A stretch of 64,000 nucleotides of DNA, from NCBI RefSeq assembly GCF_905147365.1, contig NC_056428.1, positions 29,604,001 to 29,668,000 on the forward strand, written 5' to 3'. Source of the DNA: Aricia agestis. Its lineage: Eukaryota > Arthropoda > Insecta > Lepidoptera > Lycaenidae. Position numbers and translations under genes: made by a program. Positions 1 through 10,839 of the stretch are shown one piece after another (position 1 is the stretch's first letter; the number at the start of each line of letters is the position of its first letter). Below the pieces are notes generated by a model. It did not search any database. It saw only the letters and a program-made list of their open reading frames with translations, and was not told where the DNA came from.

Positions 1-360
1 CACAATTATAGTTTGGTGATCTAGAAGTTCAATAGCACAGCATTCAATTATATAAGGAATAGATAATTTAATGTTATACAGAACCTTGTAAGTAAAATTA
101 TTTTTTAATAATATACAGCTTCCACCGTTTCGATTATCTCTTGTAAAACTGGCTATTTAATTATATGGAGAACAATCTACAAATTCAGTGTCATGTTGTG
201 TTCGGTTATACAGAGAACGTCTATATTTAAATTGTCATTTAACAAATCTTGCAAATGGAGACATAACATCGATATAATTAAACCATTTATATTTAAATGA
301 CATACAGTTATGTTATTAATCAAGAAAAAGCGGATCACAATTTTGAGTACTCTTGGTTAC
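1..360. other. AT-rich non-coding sequence at window edge
   Basis: I see no coding or repeat signal here. It should be intronic in the titin-like gene if the transcript continues past R5. Confidence 0.4.
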
Positions 361-465
361 AAGTTCTCTCATTAATGATTTCTATGTTTAAAGTTCCTAA
401 AGTTTGGGTAGATTTTTCGGACATTACAATTTTAGTTTTTACATGCGAAGCACTGTTTTTGCGCT
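361..465 (-). CDS. Candidate short exon of the titin-like gene downstream of R5
   Basis: The 105-bp segment would be phase 1 at both ends, as required to follow R5. The acceptor is 'gaaatatcag' and the donor is ACTT|GTAACC, which is weak. It would encode RKNSASHVKTKIVMSEKSTQ, then TLGTLNIEIINERT. The frame meets a stop 10 codons past the donor (...NQEYSKL), so it could also be a terminal exon. The composition looks protein-like, but nothing else supports it. Confidence 0.35.
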
Positions 466-775
466 CTGATATTTCAGCATAATACAAGTTCATTTTTATT
501 TTGTATTCACTTCGTAGTATTTCTTTTAATAGAAAACTGCTGATAAGAATTGAAAGTTTTGATATAGGAAAGTACAATGATCCGCTAAAATAATCGATAT
601 CAACAAATGTGGAATTCTTATGGCGCTTACATATGTAGTGCAAGTCATGGTTAACTTTATTTTCATTAAGATATTGTTGCATTGGAATTTTAGCTATATA
701 ACATTCGTTTGCTTAAGTAGACTAATCCAAGTTTCTAAACAAAACTTGAGGTCAAAAGGATTTTTTTCGTTTGCA

Positions 776-1035
776 CCGATTGAAAATATAAATCTCTTTT
801 ACCCATAATATTATAACTGCTGCGAAAGGCTTAAATCTGTTTCTTCAAAGCGTTAATGGACATGACCGCGTTTCGTGAATTACATGAAATGTTTATAAGT
901 CGAAAGACATAATATTTGTGTACGAGGCAACATATTTTACTACAAGTGTCATTATTACGTAACTACATGTACATCGTTAGACTCTCAAAATCTTCAGTTG
1001 TTTTTACTTCTTATGCAAATAATTCTATTCAGTAA
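776..1035 (-). repeat. Remnant of a sixth tandem unit (intron part only)
   Basis: This stretch (from gaaaatataaatctctttta through the catgaccgcgtttcgtgaatt block to the cttcagttgtttttact block) matches the introns just upstream of R5, R4 and R3 at 1745-1985, 2695-2970 and 3735-3965. In those copies the match abuts the exon acceptor. Here the match stops at about 776, exactly where an exon should begin. Confidence 0.7.
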
Positions 1036-1171
1036 ATATTATTTTATTGAATTTCCCAAAAACGACTGGCGAAAATAGTGAGTATTAATATGTAGAAATG
1101 TATTTTTTGAAAAAAGCAACAAGAAGTGTTAATTAAGCTCAAAAACAATAAAACACCAGAAAACATATTAC

Positions 1172-1732
1172 TTTGCTCCTGGTTTTGTTGTTCACTAGGG
1201 ACGACTTTCTCTTTGGATACGGTTTCAGCCTGCACAGTTTTATCACCGGTACATTCTTCAAAAACAGCTTCTACTTCCTTCTCCTGTTCAGGTTTGTTCA
1301 AAGACTTAATTTCTTCAGACACCTTGTTAGTTTCAGTATCCTCGATGACTTTGTGTTCTGTTATGGTTATTATTGTAGCCAAATCGTCTTGTAGTTGTTC
1401 AATGACTTTTGCCACTTTCACATAGTTTTCTTTTTCAGCTGTATTCAAATATTCCTCTTTGCCGAGACTCTGAATTTGTATGGCTTCCAAGGCTTCCTTT
1501 AATTCTTGAGCTAAGTGAGCTTGAGTGGGGCTGATTTTCTGCACATATTTATCTGATGGCAAATCGGTAGCAATGACTTCGGTTATTGCTAAGCTATTAC
1601 GTAACTCTGTTGCTGTAGGTTCTGTTCTTTGTAAATCCTCCAATTTAATGTTCAATGGAACCAATTCTTCCTTCGAGTGTTCAATAACTTCAACATATTG
1701 CTCAATATGTTGCAAAAGTGTCTGAACAATAC
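1172..1732 (-). CDS. Titin-like gene, tandem repeat exon R5 (187 residues)
   Basis: The 561-bp exon is phase 1 at both ends, with acceptor 'attttag|GT' and donor CAAA|GTAATA. It encodes VQTLLQHIEQYVEVIEHSKE, then LQRTEPTATELRNSLAITEV and DKYVQKISPTQAHLAQELKE, ending QQNQEQ. It is the last full unit before the window edge. It carries FEECTGDKT, where the other copies have SEESTGD. The frame stays open for about 40 codons past the donor, but the GTAATA donor is shared by all copies. Confidence 0.87.
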
Positions 1733-2120
1733 CTAAAATAGTATGGAAAATATAAATCTCTTTTACCCATAAAATTCTAACTGCTGCGAAAGGCTAAATC
1801 TGTTTCTTAAAAGCGTTAATGGACATGACCGCGTTTCGTGAATTATATGAAATGTTATAAGTCGAAAGACAATATAAATGTATACGAGGCAACATATTTT
1901 ACTACAAGTGTCATTATTACGCAATTACATGTACATCGTTAGACTCTCAAAATCTTCAGTTCTTTTTACTTTATAATATAATATTATTATATTGAATTGC
2001 CCAAAAACGACTGGCGAAAACAGTGAGTATTATTACGTAGAAATGTATTTATTGAAAAAAACACATGACAAGAAGTATTAATAAAGCTCAAAAACAATAA
2101 AACAACAGAAAACGTATTAC
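1733..2120 (-). repeat. Repeat-unit intron between R4 and R5
   Basis: The intron is duplicated together with the exons. The blocks gaaaggctaaatctgtttct, catgaccgcgtttcgtgaat and acatgtacatcgttagactc recur in the other R introns. This shows that whole exon-plus-intron segments were duplicated, not exons alone. Confidence 0.75.
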
Positions 2121-2681
2121 TTTGCTCCTGGTTTAGTTGTGCACTAGGGACGACTTGCTCTTTGGATACGGTTTCAGCCTGCACAGTTTTATCACCGGTA
2201 GATTCTTCAGAAACAGCTTCTACTTCCTTCTCCTGTTCAGGTTTGTCTAAAGACTTAATTTCTTCAGACACCTTGTTAGTTTCAGTATCCTCGATGACTT
2301 TGTGTTCTGTTATGGTTGTGATTGTAGCCAAATCGTCTTGTAGTTGTTCAATAACTTTTGCCACTTTCATATAGTTTTCTTTTTCAGCTGTATTCAAATA
2401 TTCCTCTTTGCCGAGACTCTGAATTTGTATGGCTTCCAAGGCTTCCTTTAATTCTTCAGCTAAGTGAGCTTGAGTGGGGCTGATATAAAGCACAGATTTA
2501 TCTGTTGGCAAATCAGTAGCAATTACTTCGGTTATTGCTAAGCTATTACGTAACTCTGTTGCTGTATTTTCTGTTCTTTGTAAATCCCCCAATTTAATGT
2601 TCAATGGAACCAATTCTTCCTTCGAGTGTTCAATAACTTCAACATATTGCTCAATATGTTGCAAAAGTGTCTTAACAATAC
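2121..2681 (-). CDS. Titin-like gene, tandem repeat exon R4 (187 residues)
   Basis: The 561-bp exon is phase 1 at both ends, with acceptor 'attttag|GT' and donor CAAA|GTAATA. It encodes VKTLLQHIEQYVEVIEHSKE, then NIKLGDLQRTENTATELRN and SVLYISPTQAHLAEELKEAL, ending QLNQEQ. By eye it is about 90% identical to R5 at the protein level, and it shares TDKSVL.ISPTQAH with R3. It follows R5's start by 949 bp, about one repeat length. Confidence 0.87.
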
Positions 2682-3159
2682 CTAAAATAGTATGGAAAAT
2701 ATTACCTTAAAATATTACTCTTTTACCCATATTGTAACTGCTGCGAAAGACTAAATCTGTTTCTTAAAAGCGTTAATAGACATGACCGCGTTTCGTGAAT
2801 AACATGAAATGTTATAAGTCGAGAGACATAATATTTGTGTACGAGGCAACATATTGTACTTCAGGTTTCATTATTACGCAACTACACGTACATCGTAAGA
2901 CTCTCAAAATCCACAGTTGTTTTTACCTCTTAAGTAAATACTTCCAGTCAGTAAATATTATTATATTGAATTTTCCAAAAACGACTGGCGAAAAAAACTG
3001 GTTTTTGAGATACAGCCTGTAGACAGACGGACAGACAGATATCGAAGTTTTAAGAATAGGGTCCCGTTTTTACCCTTTAGGTACGGAACCCTAAAAAAAT
3101 CACATGCTAACAAGTATTAATTAAGCTCAAAAACAATAAAACAACAGAAAACATATTAC
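2682..3159 (-). repeat. Repeat-unit intron between R3 and R4 with an inserted repeat tail
   Basis: The first ~290 bp match the other R introns. From 2995 to about 3097 there is the 3' end of a common lepidopteran interspersed repeat (gacagacggacagacagata ... ggtcccgtttttaccctt ... ggtacggaaccctaaaa). It interrupts the unit and explains the longer 1,039-bp spacing of R3 to R4. Confidence 0.7.
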
Positions 3160-3720
3160 TTTGCTCCTGGTTTAGTTGTTCACTAGGGACGACTTGCTCT
3201 TTGGATACTTTTTCAGCCTTCACAGTTTTATCACCGGTAGATTCTTCAGAAACAGCTTCTACTTTCTTCTCCTGTTCAGGTTTATCCAAAAACTTAATTT
3301 CTTCAGACACCTTGTTAGCTTCAGTATCTTCGATGACTTTGTGTTCTGTTATGGTTGTTATTGTAGCCAAATCGTCTTGTAGTTGTTCAATGACTTTTGC
3401 CACTTTCATATAGTTTTCTTTTTCAGCTGTATTCAAATATTCCTCTTTGCCGAGACTCTGAAATTGTATGGCTTCCAAGGCTTCCTTTAATTCTTGAGCA
3501 AAGTGAGCTTGAGTGGGGCTGATATTAAGCACAGATTTATCTGTTGGCAAATCGGTAGCAACTACTTCGGTTATTGCTAAGCTATTACGTAACTCTGTTG
3601 CTGTTTGTTCTGTTCTTTGTAAATCCTCCAATTTAATGTTCAATGGAATCAATTCTTCCTTCGAGTGATCAATAACATCAACATACTGCTCAATGTGTTG
3701 CAAAAGTGTCTGAACGATAC
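3160..3720 (-). CDS. Titin-like gene, tandem repeat exon R3 (187 residues)
   Basis: The 561-bp exon is phase 1 at both ends, with acceptor 'attttag|GT' and donor CAAA|GTAATA. It encodes VQTLLQHIEQYVDVIDHSKE, then LIPLNIKLEDLQRTEQTATE and the shared core. Its private changes include AIQFQSLGKEE, IKFLDKPEQEKKVEAV and KAEKVSKEQ. It starts the compact cluster R3-R4-R5, where units repeat about every 1 kb with related introns. Confidence 0.87.
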
Positions 3721-4055
3721 CTAAAATAGTATGGAAAATATAAGTCTCTTTTACCCATATTGTAAATGCTGCAGCAGGCCAAGTCTATTTCTTGAAAGCG
3801 TTAATAGACATGACCGCGTTTCGGGAATTACATGAAATGTTTATAAGTCGAAAGACATAATAAGTTTCATTATATTACGCAACTACACGTATATCGTAAG
3901 ACATATTCTTAAAATCTACAGTTGTTTTTACTTCTTACGCAAATACTATTATGTTGAATTTCCAAAAGCGATTGGCGAAAATGTTGAGTATTATTTTGTA
4001 AAAATTAGTGGAGATACCTAGCCTTAAAATCGTGCAAACCCATAAAGTTAATATA

Positions 4056-4321
4056 CCTAGCGGAATAGAGAAACAAAGGCCTGAGCAAGAGAGATGTCAC
4101 TATCAGTAACACTGCATGGTAAAAAGAGACGTGTGATACATTACAGCAGCACTCTTTTTTTGACGTCCAGTCGGCACGTGCCGCACGTTGACAATTTAAT
4201 TTCATAGAATTCATGTTCAGTCATGCTTGTGTAATTGAATACGTACACATCTTTTTCACACAGATGAAAACCAATTTCGGTTTCGTTTGACAGCTCGAGA
4301 TTGTTGCTCTATTCCGCTAGG
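4056..4321. mobile_element. MITE with TA target duplication (Tc1/mariner type)
   Basis: The terminal inverted repeats are cctagcggaatagag at the left and ctctattccgctagg at the right, flanked by TA on both sides (4054-4055 and 4322-4323). It is about 266 bp with no coding capacity. TA duplication is the mark of Tc1/mariner elements, so this is probably a non-autonomous member. Confidence 0.65.
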
Positions 4322-4466
4322 TAGGTTTGCACTTTATGTGCAAACCTCCGATTTTTGTAATAGTGGACGAAAATTGAAAAGAAAAAAAGAAATGTGTAGC
4401 TGATAACATAAATAAAAAAGTTTACCTATTGAAAAGTTGTGCTTTAGATTTTTAAATTATTCTCTT

Positions 4467-4634
4467 ATGTTCGGGCCACACTAACGAGAAACGCCGTTAA
4501 TTATCGCGTTAATTCTAAAACATGTTATAGCATTATCGCCTTTACGTGCCACTAATTAAAGGCGATAATGCTATAACATGTTTTACAATTAACGCGATAA
4601 TTAACGGCGTTTCTCGTTAGTGTGGCCCGAACAT
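4467..4634. mobile_element. Near-perfect hairpin MITE (168 bp)
   Basis: The arms of ~78 bp begin atgttcgggccacactaacg and end with its complement cgttagtgtggcccgaacat, around a loop of about 10 bp (tgccacta region). Only one or two mismatches are visible along the arms, so it is probably a recent insertion or a sequence kept alike by conversion. Confidence 0.75.
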
Positions 4635-4805
4635 TACACTTCAAGTAAACATAAACTATAAAATTTTGAAGAAAATCTGCATATTTCTTTCTTTTAGATA
4701 AGTAGCAAAATAATAAAATATATTATTATTATTTTGATTTGAATAGTTGCTTATATTCCAAAGAAAAAAAAATAAGTTAAAAAATATATACTTAATTTAG
4801 ATTTA

Positions 4806-5057
4806 ATAATCGGCCAAGTGCTAGTCAGACACGCGCACGAATGGTTCCGTACCGTTATGGAGAAAAATAGGCCAAAAAAGTGTTTTTTGTATGGGAGCCC
4901 CCATTAATTATTTGTTTTATTTAAATATTATTCTTAATCATTTAAGTCTAGCTATAGCGGTTCTTGAGTTACAGCTTGGAGACAGACAGATGGACAGACA
5001 TCGAAGTCTCAGTAATAGGGTCCCGTTTTTACCCTTTGGGTACGGAAGTACCTAAAA
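4806..5057 (+). repeat. Lepidopteran interspersed repeat (ggccaagtgc ... ggtacgga family), diverged
   Basis: It opens atcggccaagtgctagtcag and carries gttccgtaccgttatgg. It ends with the tail cagacatcgaagtctcagta / ggtcccgtttttacccttt / gggtacgga. The same family occurs at 2995, 35595, 41570 and, inverted, 48055. I know it as a widespread repeat of moth and butterfly genomes; its class is unclear to me. Confidence 0.65.
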
Positions 5058-7190
5058 TTTATTATTTTTGTATGTAGATGAGCACACCTCCGATTTGTTG
5101 TGAGCTTCGACAGTAATATACCTTGCCTGATAAATGGCGTTCCTATTTTTCTTTGGTTTTTAATAGGAAGTTTAAAATTATTTTTTAGGCTTAACAAAGC
5201 TTTCTGTTTGTTAATGCGTATAAATTTTTAGCTCTTACTTTATTAAATTTTCCGAAAATGTTGCACAAATTTTCCACGTATATTTCGAAGAAAATCTGTA
5301 TTTTATTTCCTTTGGTTAGGTTAGGTTAGGTAAGGTTTTAACAGAATAAAACTGATTTTTTATTATTATTTTTTTCATTAATTATATTTGCTAAAACCAC
5401 AGATTATATATTAGTAGTACCAACAGAAGTCCAACTCGTGAAACCCGTTTAAAAAATAACAACTCTTGCTGCGATACTATAAAGTTCAAATTCCGACCGC
5501 GCAGTGCTAGGTGCCTACAATTACATTTGCCTACATGTGCGCTCTCTTTCTATCGCGTAAGAGGTACCCTTTCTGACGAAATCAAGATTGTCACCTTTTA
5601 GAAAATAAAATAATCTTCTTTTAATTACTAAAGCTACTAATAGCAAACTTTTTTATAGTAATAATCAAATTTTAGTAACCCAACGTATATTTTATAATAG
5701 TTTTATATTCGATTATAGTTTAGGAGCTGCTCAGGAATTTTTTTACAACTTAAACATAGTAACTTGTGTTTATTAATGTGTAGTATGCGGTTTGTTTGTG
5801 ACAAATTGGTTTATTTGCTATGTTTGTGTATTTTTTTATCCTTTTTTGTATTTTAAATTCTTAAATTACTTAATTGAAATATTTCTTTGACTTTTTTCAA
5901 TTGTTCATATTTATCAGATTAATAATGATTCTGTCACAGCGGTTAAATCAGTACGTAGATATATGCGACGAAAAAATCATGCGCGCGCGTCACCGCTCGC
6001 TTGTGAGTCCCTTGTGATCTGCCCCTTTAAAGGAGTACTTACAGTTCGATACCTAAAGGCGCGAGTGGGACAGGCCTGCTAAAACATACTTAAAGGAAAA
6101 AAATACAAATTAGGTTAAGAACTGTTATTTTTGTATTCAGGTAGGTAAGCATTTTCCAAACATAGGTCGCAGCATGCGTCTTTAGTATAACTAGAGATCA
6201 CCCAATGGTCGAAATTCGACCTCAGTTTCAACGACATTGGACTACTACCTATAATATTTTGTAAAAAATATTGACTTTATCATATTATTTTCAATTCTTG
6301 TCTCTGGGACTAAGCTGATCTCAGACTGGCCGTGTAAGCATTGTCTAAATATAGTATCTAAGATTCAATAAAAAACAACTATAATCCATTTTCAATTTGT
6401 CACCTCGTTGTCAACAGACTTCAACCATAAATAAAAGAGTATAATTCGTGTGTATAGGTTTGTCACTCAAAAATCTGTAATTTTTCCTAGTGTGTGTATT
6501 GTAGTGTGTGTAATGTTTTATTTGTTAAAAAAATGTACAATAAATGCATAATCTCAAAATAATATTAGCTCGATGCACTCCTTCAGGATTCCTTAATCAC
6601 CCTAAATAATTTTTTGCAGAAATTGCTTAGGTTCCCGCTCACGCATTCTACAATTTTTTTTTTTTTTTAACCTTTATTTATCAATAAAAATTACAAAAAC
6701 ATGTTATACGGCGCAATATAAGCTTATACAAGTTTTACCATGCGCCGTCCAAAAATACTTTGTTGACTGAGTTATAATGGCATATTAGTCGCTGATTCTC
6801 TCGATTCGGGTCGCTGTGAACTTTTGGCTGGGGTTTTTTTTAACTTCTTAATTTAATTTAATTTTATGCTTTTTACTTGTGCAGAATAATTCCTATCAAC
6901 AGGATCATATCCCAATAAATACCATCTATAAAGTATGCCCTCTTGGATGAGGCCGTCAATATGAACCCAAACATGAACACTTCGGGTTCATACGGAGCTC
7001 GGCTCTTATAGAATCCAGGTGATGCTGCAGTAGCAGCATGCAAATATTTACTGTTTATCTACGTCTTACTGGTTGTCGCAATTAAAATGAGCCCAAACAC
7101 GAAACCTCTTCTCTAAGTTGGTGAGGAGTTGGGAATCCTATTGATTTTACCAGGTGATCAACTTTCCAATAATGTGTATATATTTATAAA
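5058..7190. other. Intron between R2 and R3, AT-rich
   Basis: No exon of the R type or other coding segment is seen. A poly-T run followed by ttatttatcaataaaaa near 6655-6700 may be the reversed 3' end of an unidentified retroelement. The rest holds nothing I can assign. Confidence 0.4.
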
Positions 7191-7194
7191 TGTC

Positions 7195-7500
7195 ACGAAC
7201 CAGAATGAAAAATATTAACCAGCAGTCGCTTGGACTGCAAGTTGCTAATCGGCCTATCACGAACCAGATAAACCGTGATATTTCAGCAATGAGCAGGCTG
7301 ATGATGATGAACTATGGCTAAGAACACTCTCGATCACATTATCAGCTTTCAAACAAAAAAATTACATCAAAATCAGTCCACCCGTTTAGATGCTAAGATG
7401 CCACAGACACAGACAGACAGACAGACCGACAGACAGACACGTCAAACTTATAACACCCCTCTTTTTGGTCGAGGGTTAAAAATTAAATACGCACAATAAG
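7195..7500 (+). mobile_element. 3' end of an RTE-like non-LTR retrotransposon
   Basis: The segment reads cgatcacattatcagctttc, then tcaaaatcagtccacccg, then cagacagacacgtcaaactt and acacccctctttttggtcg. This is a 3'-terminal sequence I associate with lepidopteran RTE/BovB-like elements. No open reading frame remains. Confidence 0.45.
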
Positions 7501-7767
7501 TACGTGTAACACACTTTTCGTTACAACACTTAAATCTACCCTAACCCTTTTATCATGGTTATGACGAGCGTTAATCTCTAAAAACTTTGCAAAAATCTTA
7601 TAGTTGCATTTAGCGTAGCAAAGCAATCTTTCTTCTTTAAAAATTGTGTTTTTGGCTAATTTTCAATGTAAACAATCGGATAAGAGTCACTAAATAACAG
7701 GAACAAGAAAAACATTTTTTTTCTTGACCGGTTTTATATGGTGAAATATTAATTTTTAATTAAGTAA

Positions 7768-8270
7768 GGGAGCATACCCATACTACGTGACCTACTTTTA
7801 AAGATTTTTGGACCCCCCCCCTCCCCCTCGTGACCACGCGTAGTATATGCCAAGACCCGTATATGTCAATTGTTCACGTGGTATTGACAATAATAATTTT
7901 TAATCATTTTGTAAGTAGAAAGAGTATCTAGCAAATGAAAATAATTTGACTCATGTTTGTATTTCAAATTGTAATCGAACACCAATTAATATAGTTAATG
8001 ATCACCAATCTTGACAGCTTCACCAAACTTCAAAATGCCTGACAAGTGACAACAGTGCCTGTTTTTGCCTTTGTCTGCTATAAATAACCATAATAAATGC
8101 CAGTGTCAAGTATTAAATGGCGAGGAAAGAAGAAAACATCGTATGACGTTTTTCTCGGCGAAATTGACTACGTGACAAATTTCTCCCTCCCCCCCTCTCG
8201 TGACCGAGCGTAGTATTTTGAAGATCCCCCTCCCCCGCCTAAATGGGTCACGTAGTATGGGTATGCTCCC
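7768..8270. mobile_element. MITE with TAA target duplication (PIF/Harbinger type)
   Basis: The 25-bp terminal inverted repeats are gggagcatacccatactacg and, at the right end, cgtagtatgggtatgctccc. The trinucleotide TAA flanks both ends (7765-7767, 8271-8273). A second inner inverted pair carries C-runs with cgtgaccacgcgtagtat and cgtgaccgagcgtagtat. It is 503 bp with no transposase. Confidence 0.7.
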
Positions 8271-8473
8271 TAACTAAAAAATTAAAAGCACAAAAAAATT
8301 TTTGGTAAACTTTCCAAGTTATAGTGTAAAAAAGAAAATGACACCGCAAAAACCAAAATCCATTCACTGTTACAATTTTCGGAGGTTAAAACCTCTGGGC
8401 GCTGCACTATGTATACCTAATATTGAAAAAAGGACATGACAACAGAACAATAAAGCAACAGAAAATATATTAC

Positions 8474-9034
8474 TTTGCTCCTGGTTTAGTTGTTCGCTAG
8501 GGACGACTTCCTCTTTGGATACGGTTTCAGCCTTCACAGTTTGATCACCAGTAGATTCTTCAGAAACAGCTTCTACTTCCTTTTCCTGTTGAGGTTTGTC
8601 CAAAGACTTAATTTCTTCAGACACCTTGTTAGATTCAGTATCTTCGATGACTCTGTATTCTGTTATGGTTGTTATTGTAGCCAAATCATCTTGTAGTTGT
8701 TCAATGACTTTTGCTACTTTCATATAGTTTTCTTTTTCAACTGTATTCAAATGTTCCTCTTTGCCGAGACTCTGAATTTGTATGGCTTCCAAGGCTTCCT
8801 TTAATTCTTGAGCTAAGTGAGCTTGAAAGGGGCTTATATGTTGCACAGATGTATCTGATGGCAAATCAGTAGCAATTACTTCGGTTATTGCTAAGCTTTT
8901 ACTTAACTCTGTTGCTGTTTCTTCTGTTCTTTGTAAATCCTCCAATTGCATGTTCAATGGAACCAATTCTTCCTTCGAGTGTTCAATAACATCAACATAC
9001 TGCTCAATATATTGTAAAAGTGTCTGAACGATAC
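8474..9034 (-). CDS. Titin-like gene, tandem repeat exon R2 (187 residues)
   Basis: The 561-bp exon is phase 1 at both ends, with acceptor 'attttag|GT' and donor CAAA|GTAATA. It encodes VQTLLQYIEQYVDVIEHSKE, then MQLEDLQRTEETATELSKS, then the shared ELKEALEAIQIQSLGKEE core, ending QLNQEQ. It has its own changes, such as NMQLED, LSKSL and EYRVIEDTES. It is intact. It is 4.75 kb upstream of R3, the gap being filled with transposons. Confidence 0.86.
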
Positions 9035-9262
9035 CTAAAATAGTATGGAAAATATAATTATCTTTTACCTGAATTTAATAAGCGTTAATAGACATGACCA
9101 TGGTTCATGAATTACATCCGATTTCATCAGATTTAGTCGAAGATCATATTTGTGTACGAGGCAACGATGAAAAAAGCAAACGCATTATACTACAAGTTTC
9201 ACATAATTACGCAACTTCACAGTTCACGTACATCGTTAGATATATCCTCAAAATCTAGTCTT

Positions 9263-9479
9263 TATAGGTCTACCAGAATCTGATAGCAAATTTTGACGGC
9301 AAATTTTCAAAAAATATCCTTCCTTGATGATTGGATAAAGTTTTATATTTGCATGTTTCACACACATAATAAGCCGCTATTAGGAAAAAAAAGATCAAAA
9401 TGTTTTATTCCAATTACCCCGGTATTGCTAGAGTCAATATATTTTTCACTTTTTGCAATCAGAATCTGGTAGACCTATA
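9263..9479. mobile_element. MITE copy 1, tataggtctaccaga family
   Basis: The 217-bp element is bounded by tataggtctaccagaatctg and its complement near 9458-9479. The interior includes ccccggtattgctagagt. A second copy lies 37 bp to the right in the same orientation. Confidence 0.75.
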
Positions 9480-9516
9480 GTTTCCTTTACTACTTCAGCA
9501 AATATTTCAATAAAGC

Positions 9517-9729
9517 TATAGGTCTACCAGGATCTGATGGCAAATTTTGATGGCAGATTTTCAAAAAATATCCTTGATCATTGGATAATTTTTTAATTTG
9601 CATATTTCACACACAGAATAAGCCGCTATAAGCAAAAATAAGGATTAAAATATTTTATTCCAATTTCCCCGGTATTGCTAGAGTTAATTTATTTTTCACT
9701 TTTTACCATCAGATTCTGGTAGACCTATA
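9517..9729. mobile_element. MITE copy 2, tataggtctaccaga family
   Basis: The 213-bp element has the same ends and interior as copy 1 (ttttcaaaaaatatcctt, cccggtattgctagagtt), with scattered substitutions and small deletions. The pair forms a direct tandem within the R1-R2 intron. Confidence 0.75.
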
Positions 9730-9774
9730 GTTATAATGTTAAATTTCCAAAATTTATTGGCGAAAATATAAAAA

Positions 9775-9942
9775 ACTAGAGGACCGTACATTTTCCGTGA
9801 TAAAAACTATCCTTTGTCCTTTCTTGTGACTCAAGGTAGTCTCCATGCCTCAGCAAAATCGGTTCGGCAGTTTAAGCGCGAAGACTGAAGAGGTAACAGA
9901 TAGACAGACAAACTTTTGCATTTATAATATTAGTATGAATTA
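9775..9942 (-). repeat. SINE-like repeat fragment
   Basis: It contains agcaaaatcggttcggcag, gacagacaaacttttgca and tttataatattagtatgaa, the reversed head of the lepidopteran ctatactaatattataaatg family. It lies just before the R1 donor side. Confidence 0.55.
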
Positions 9943-10014
9943 GTATATAGAAATGTGCAATATTAAAAAAACACATTAAAGTCAAGAACAATAAAGCAAC
10001 AGAAAACATATTAC

Positions 10015-10575
10015 TTTGCTCCTGGTTAACTTGTTCACTAGGGACGACTTCCTCTTTGGATACGGTTTCAGCCTTTACAGTTTGATCACCAGTAGATTCT
10101 TCAGAAGGAGCTTCTGTTTCCTTCTCTTGTTCAGGTTTGTCCAAAGACTTTATTTCTTCAGACACCTTGTTAGTTTCAGTATCCTCGATGACTTTGTGTT
10201 CTGTTGTGGTTGTTATTGTAGTTAAGTCATCTTGTAATTGTTCAATGGCTTTTGCTACTTTTACATAGTTTTCTTTTTCAGCTATATTCAAATATTCCTC
10301 TTTGCCGAGACTCTGAATTTGTATGGCTTCCAAGGCTTCCTTTAATTCTTGAGCAAAGTTAGCTTGAGTGGGGCTTATATGTTGCACAGATGTATCTGAT
10401 GACAAATCAGTAGCAATTACTTCGGTTATTGCTAAGCTGTTACGTAACTCTATTGCTGCATGTTCTGATCTTTGTAAATCCTCCAATTTAATATTCAATG
10501 AAACCAATTCTTCCTTCGAGTGTTCAATTACATCAACATACTGCTCTACGTGATGCAAAAGTGTCTTAACAGTAT
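10015..10575 (-). CDS. Titin-like gene, tandem repeat exon R1 (187 residues)
   Basis: The 561-bp exon is phase 1 at both ends, with donor CAAA|GTAATA. Its acceptor is 'gttttag|AT', against 'attttag|GT' in the other copies. It encodes VKTLLHHVEQYVDVIEHSKE, then ELKEALEAIQIQSLGKEEY and LDKPEQEKETEAPSEE, ending VNQEQ. The first ~130 residues look helical and the last ~50 are rich in E, K, V and P. It is the most diverged of the five full copies (HHVEQY, EAPSEE, a TTTTEH run). This fits with it being the oldest or the one least touched by conversion. Confidence 0.86.
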
Positions 10576-10839
10576 CTAAAACAACGCAAAAAATTTAAGT
10601 TATTTTGTTGCATCATAAATGGTGTAAACGGCGGTATACGTATCATAAAGAGTCGAAATTAATTAAAGTAGAACTAAAAAATGTTAACAAGCTACGCAGT
10701 AACTAGCGTCTTTATTTATTGTCAGCTATTTTAGACTAGGACCGATAATTTTTAGAACAAAACAAAATTACAGTAGGATAGAACCCATTAGAAAAGGAGG
10801 AGTATATTATAAAAAATAAGGGAAAAATAATTTACGGGC

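Noticed and set aside
335..682. 115-codon minus-strand open frame as a separate gene
   Set aside because: No start or domain of its own; only its last third fits as a titin-gene exon.
2995..3097. Exon-like open stretch between R3 and R4
   Set aside because: It is the tail of an interspersed repeat, not part of the repeat-unit exon.
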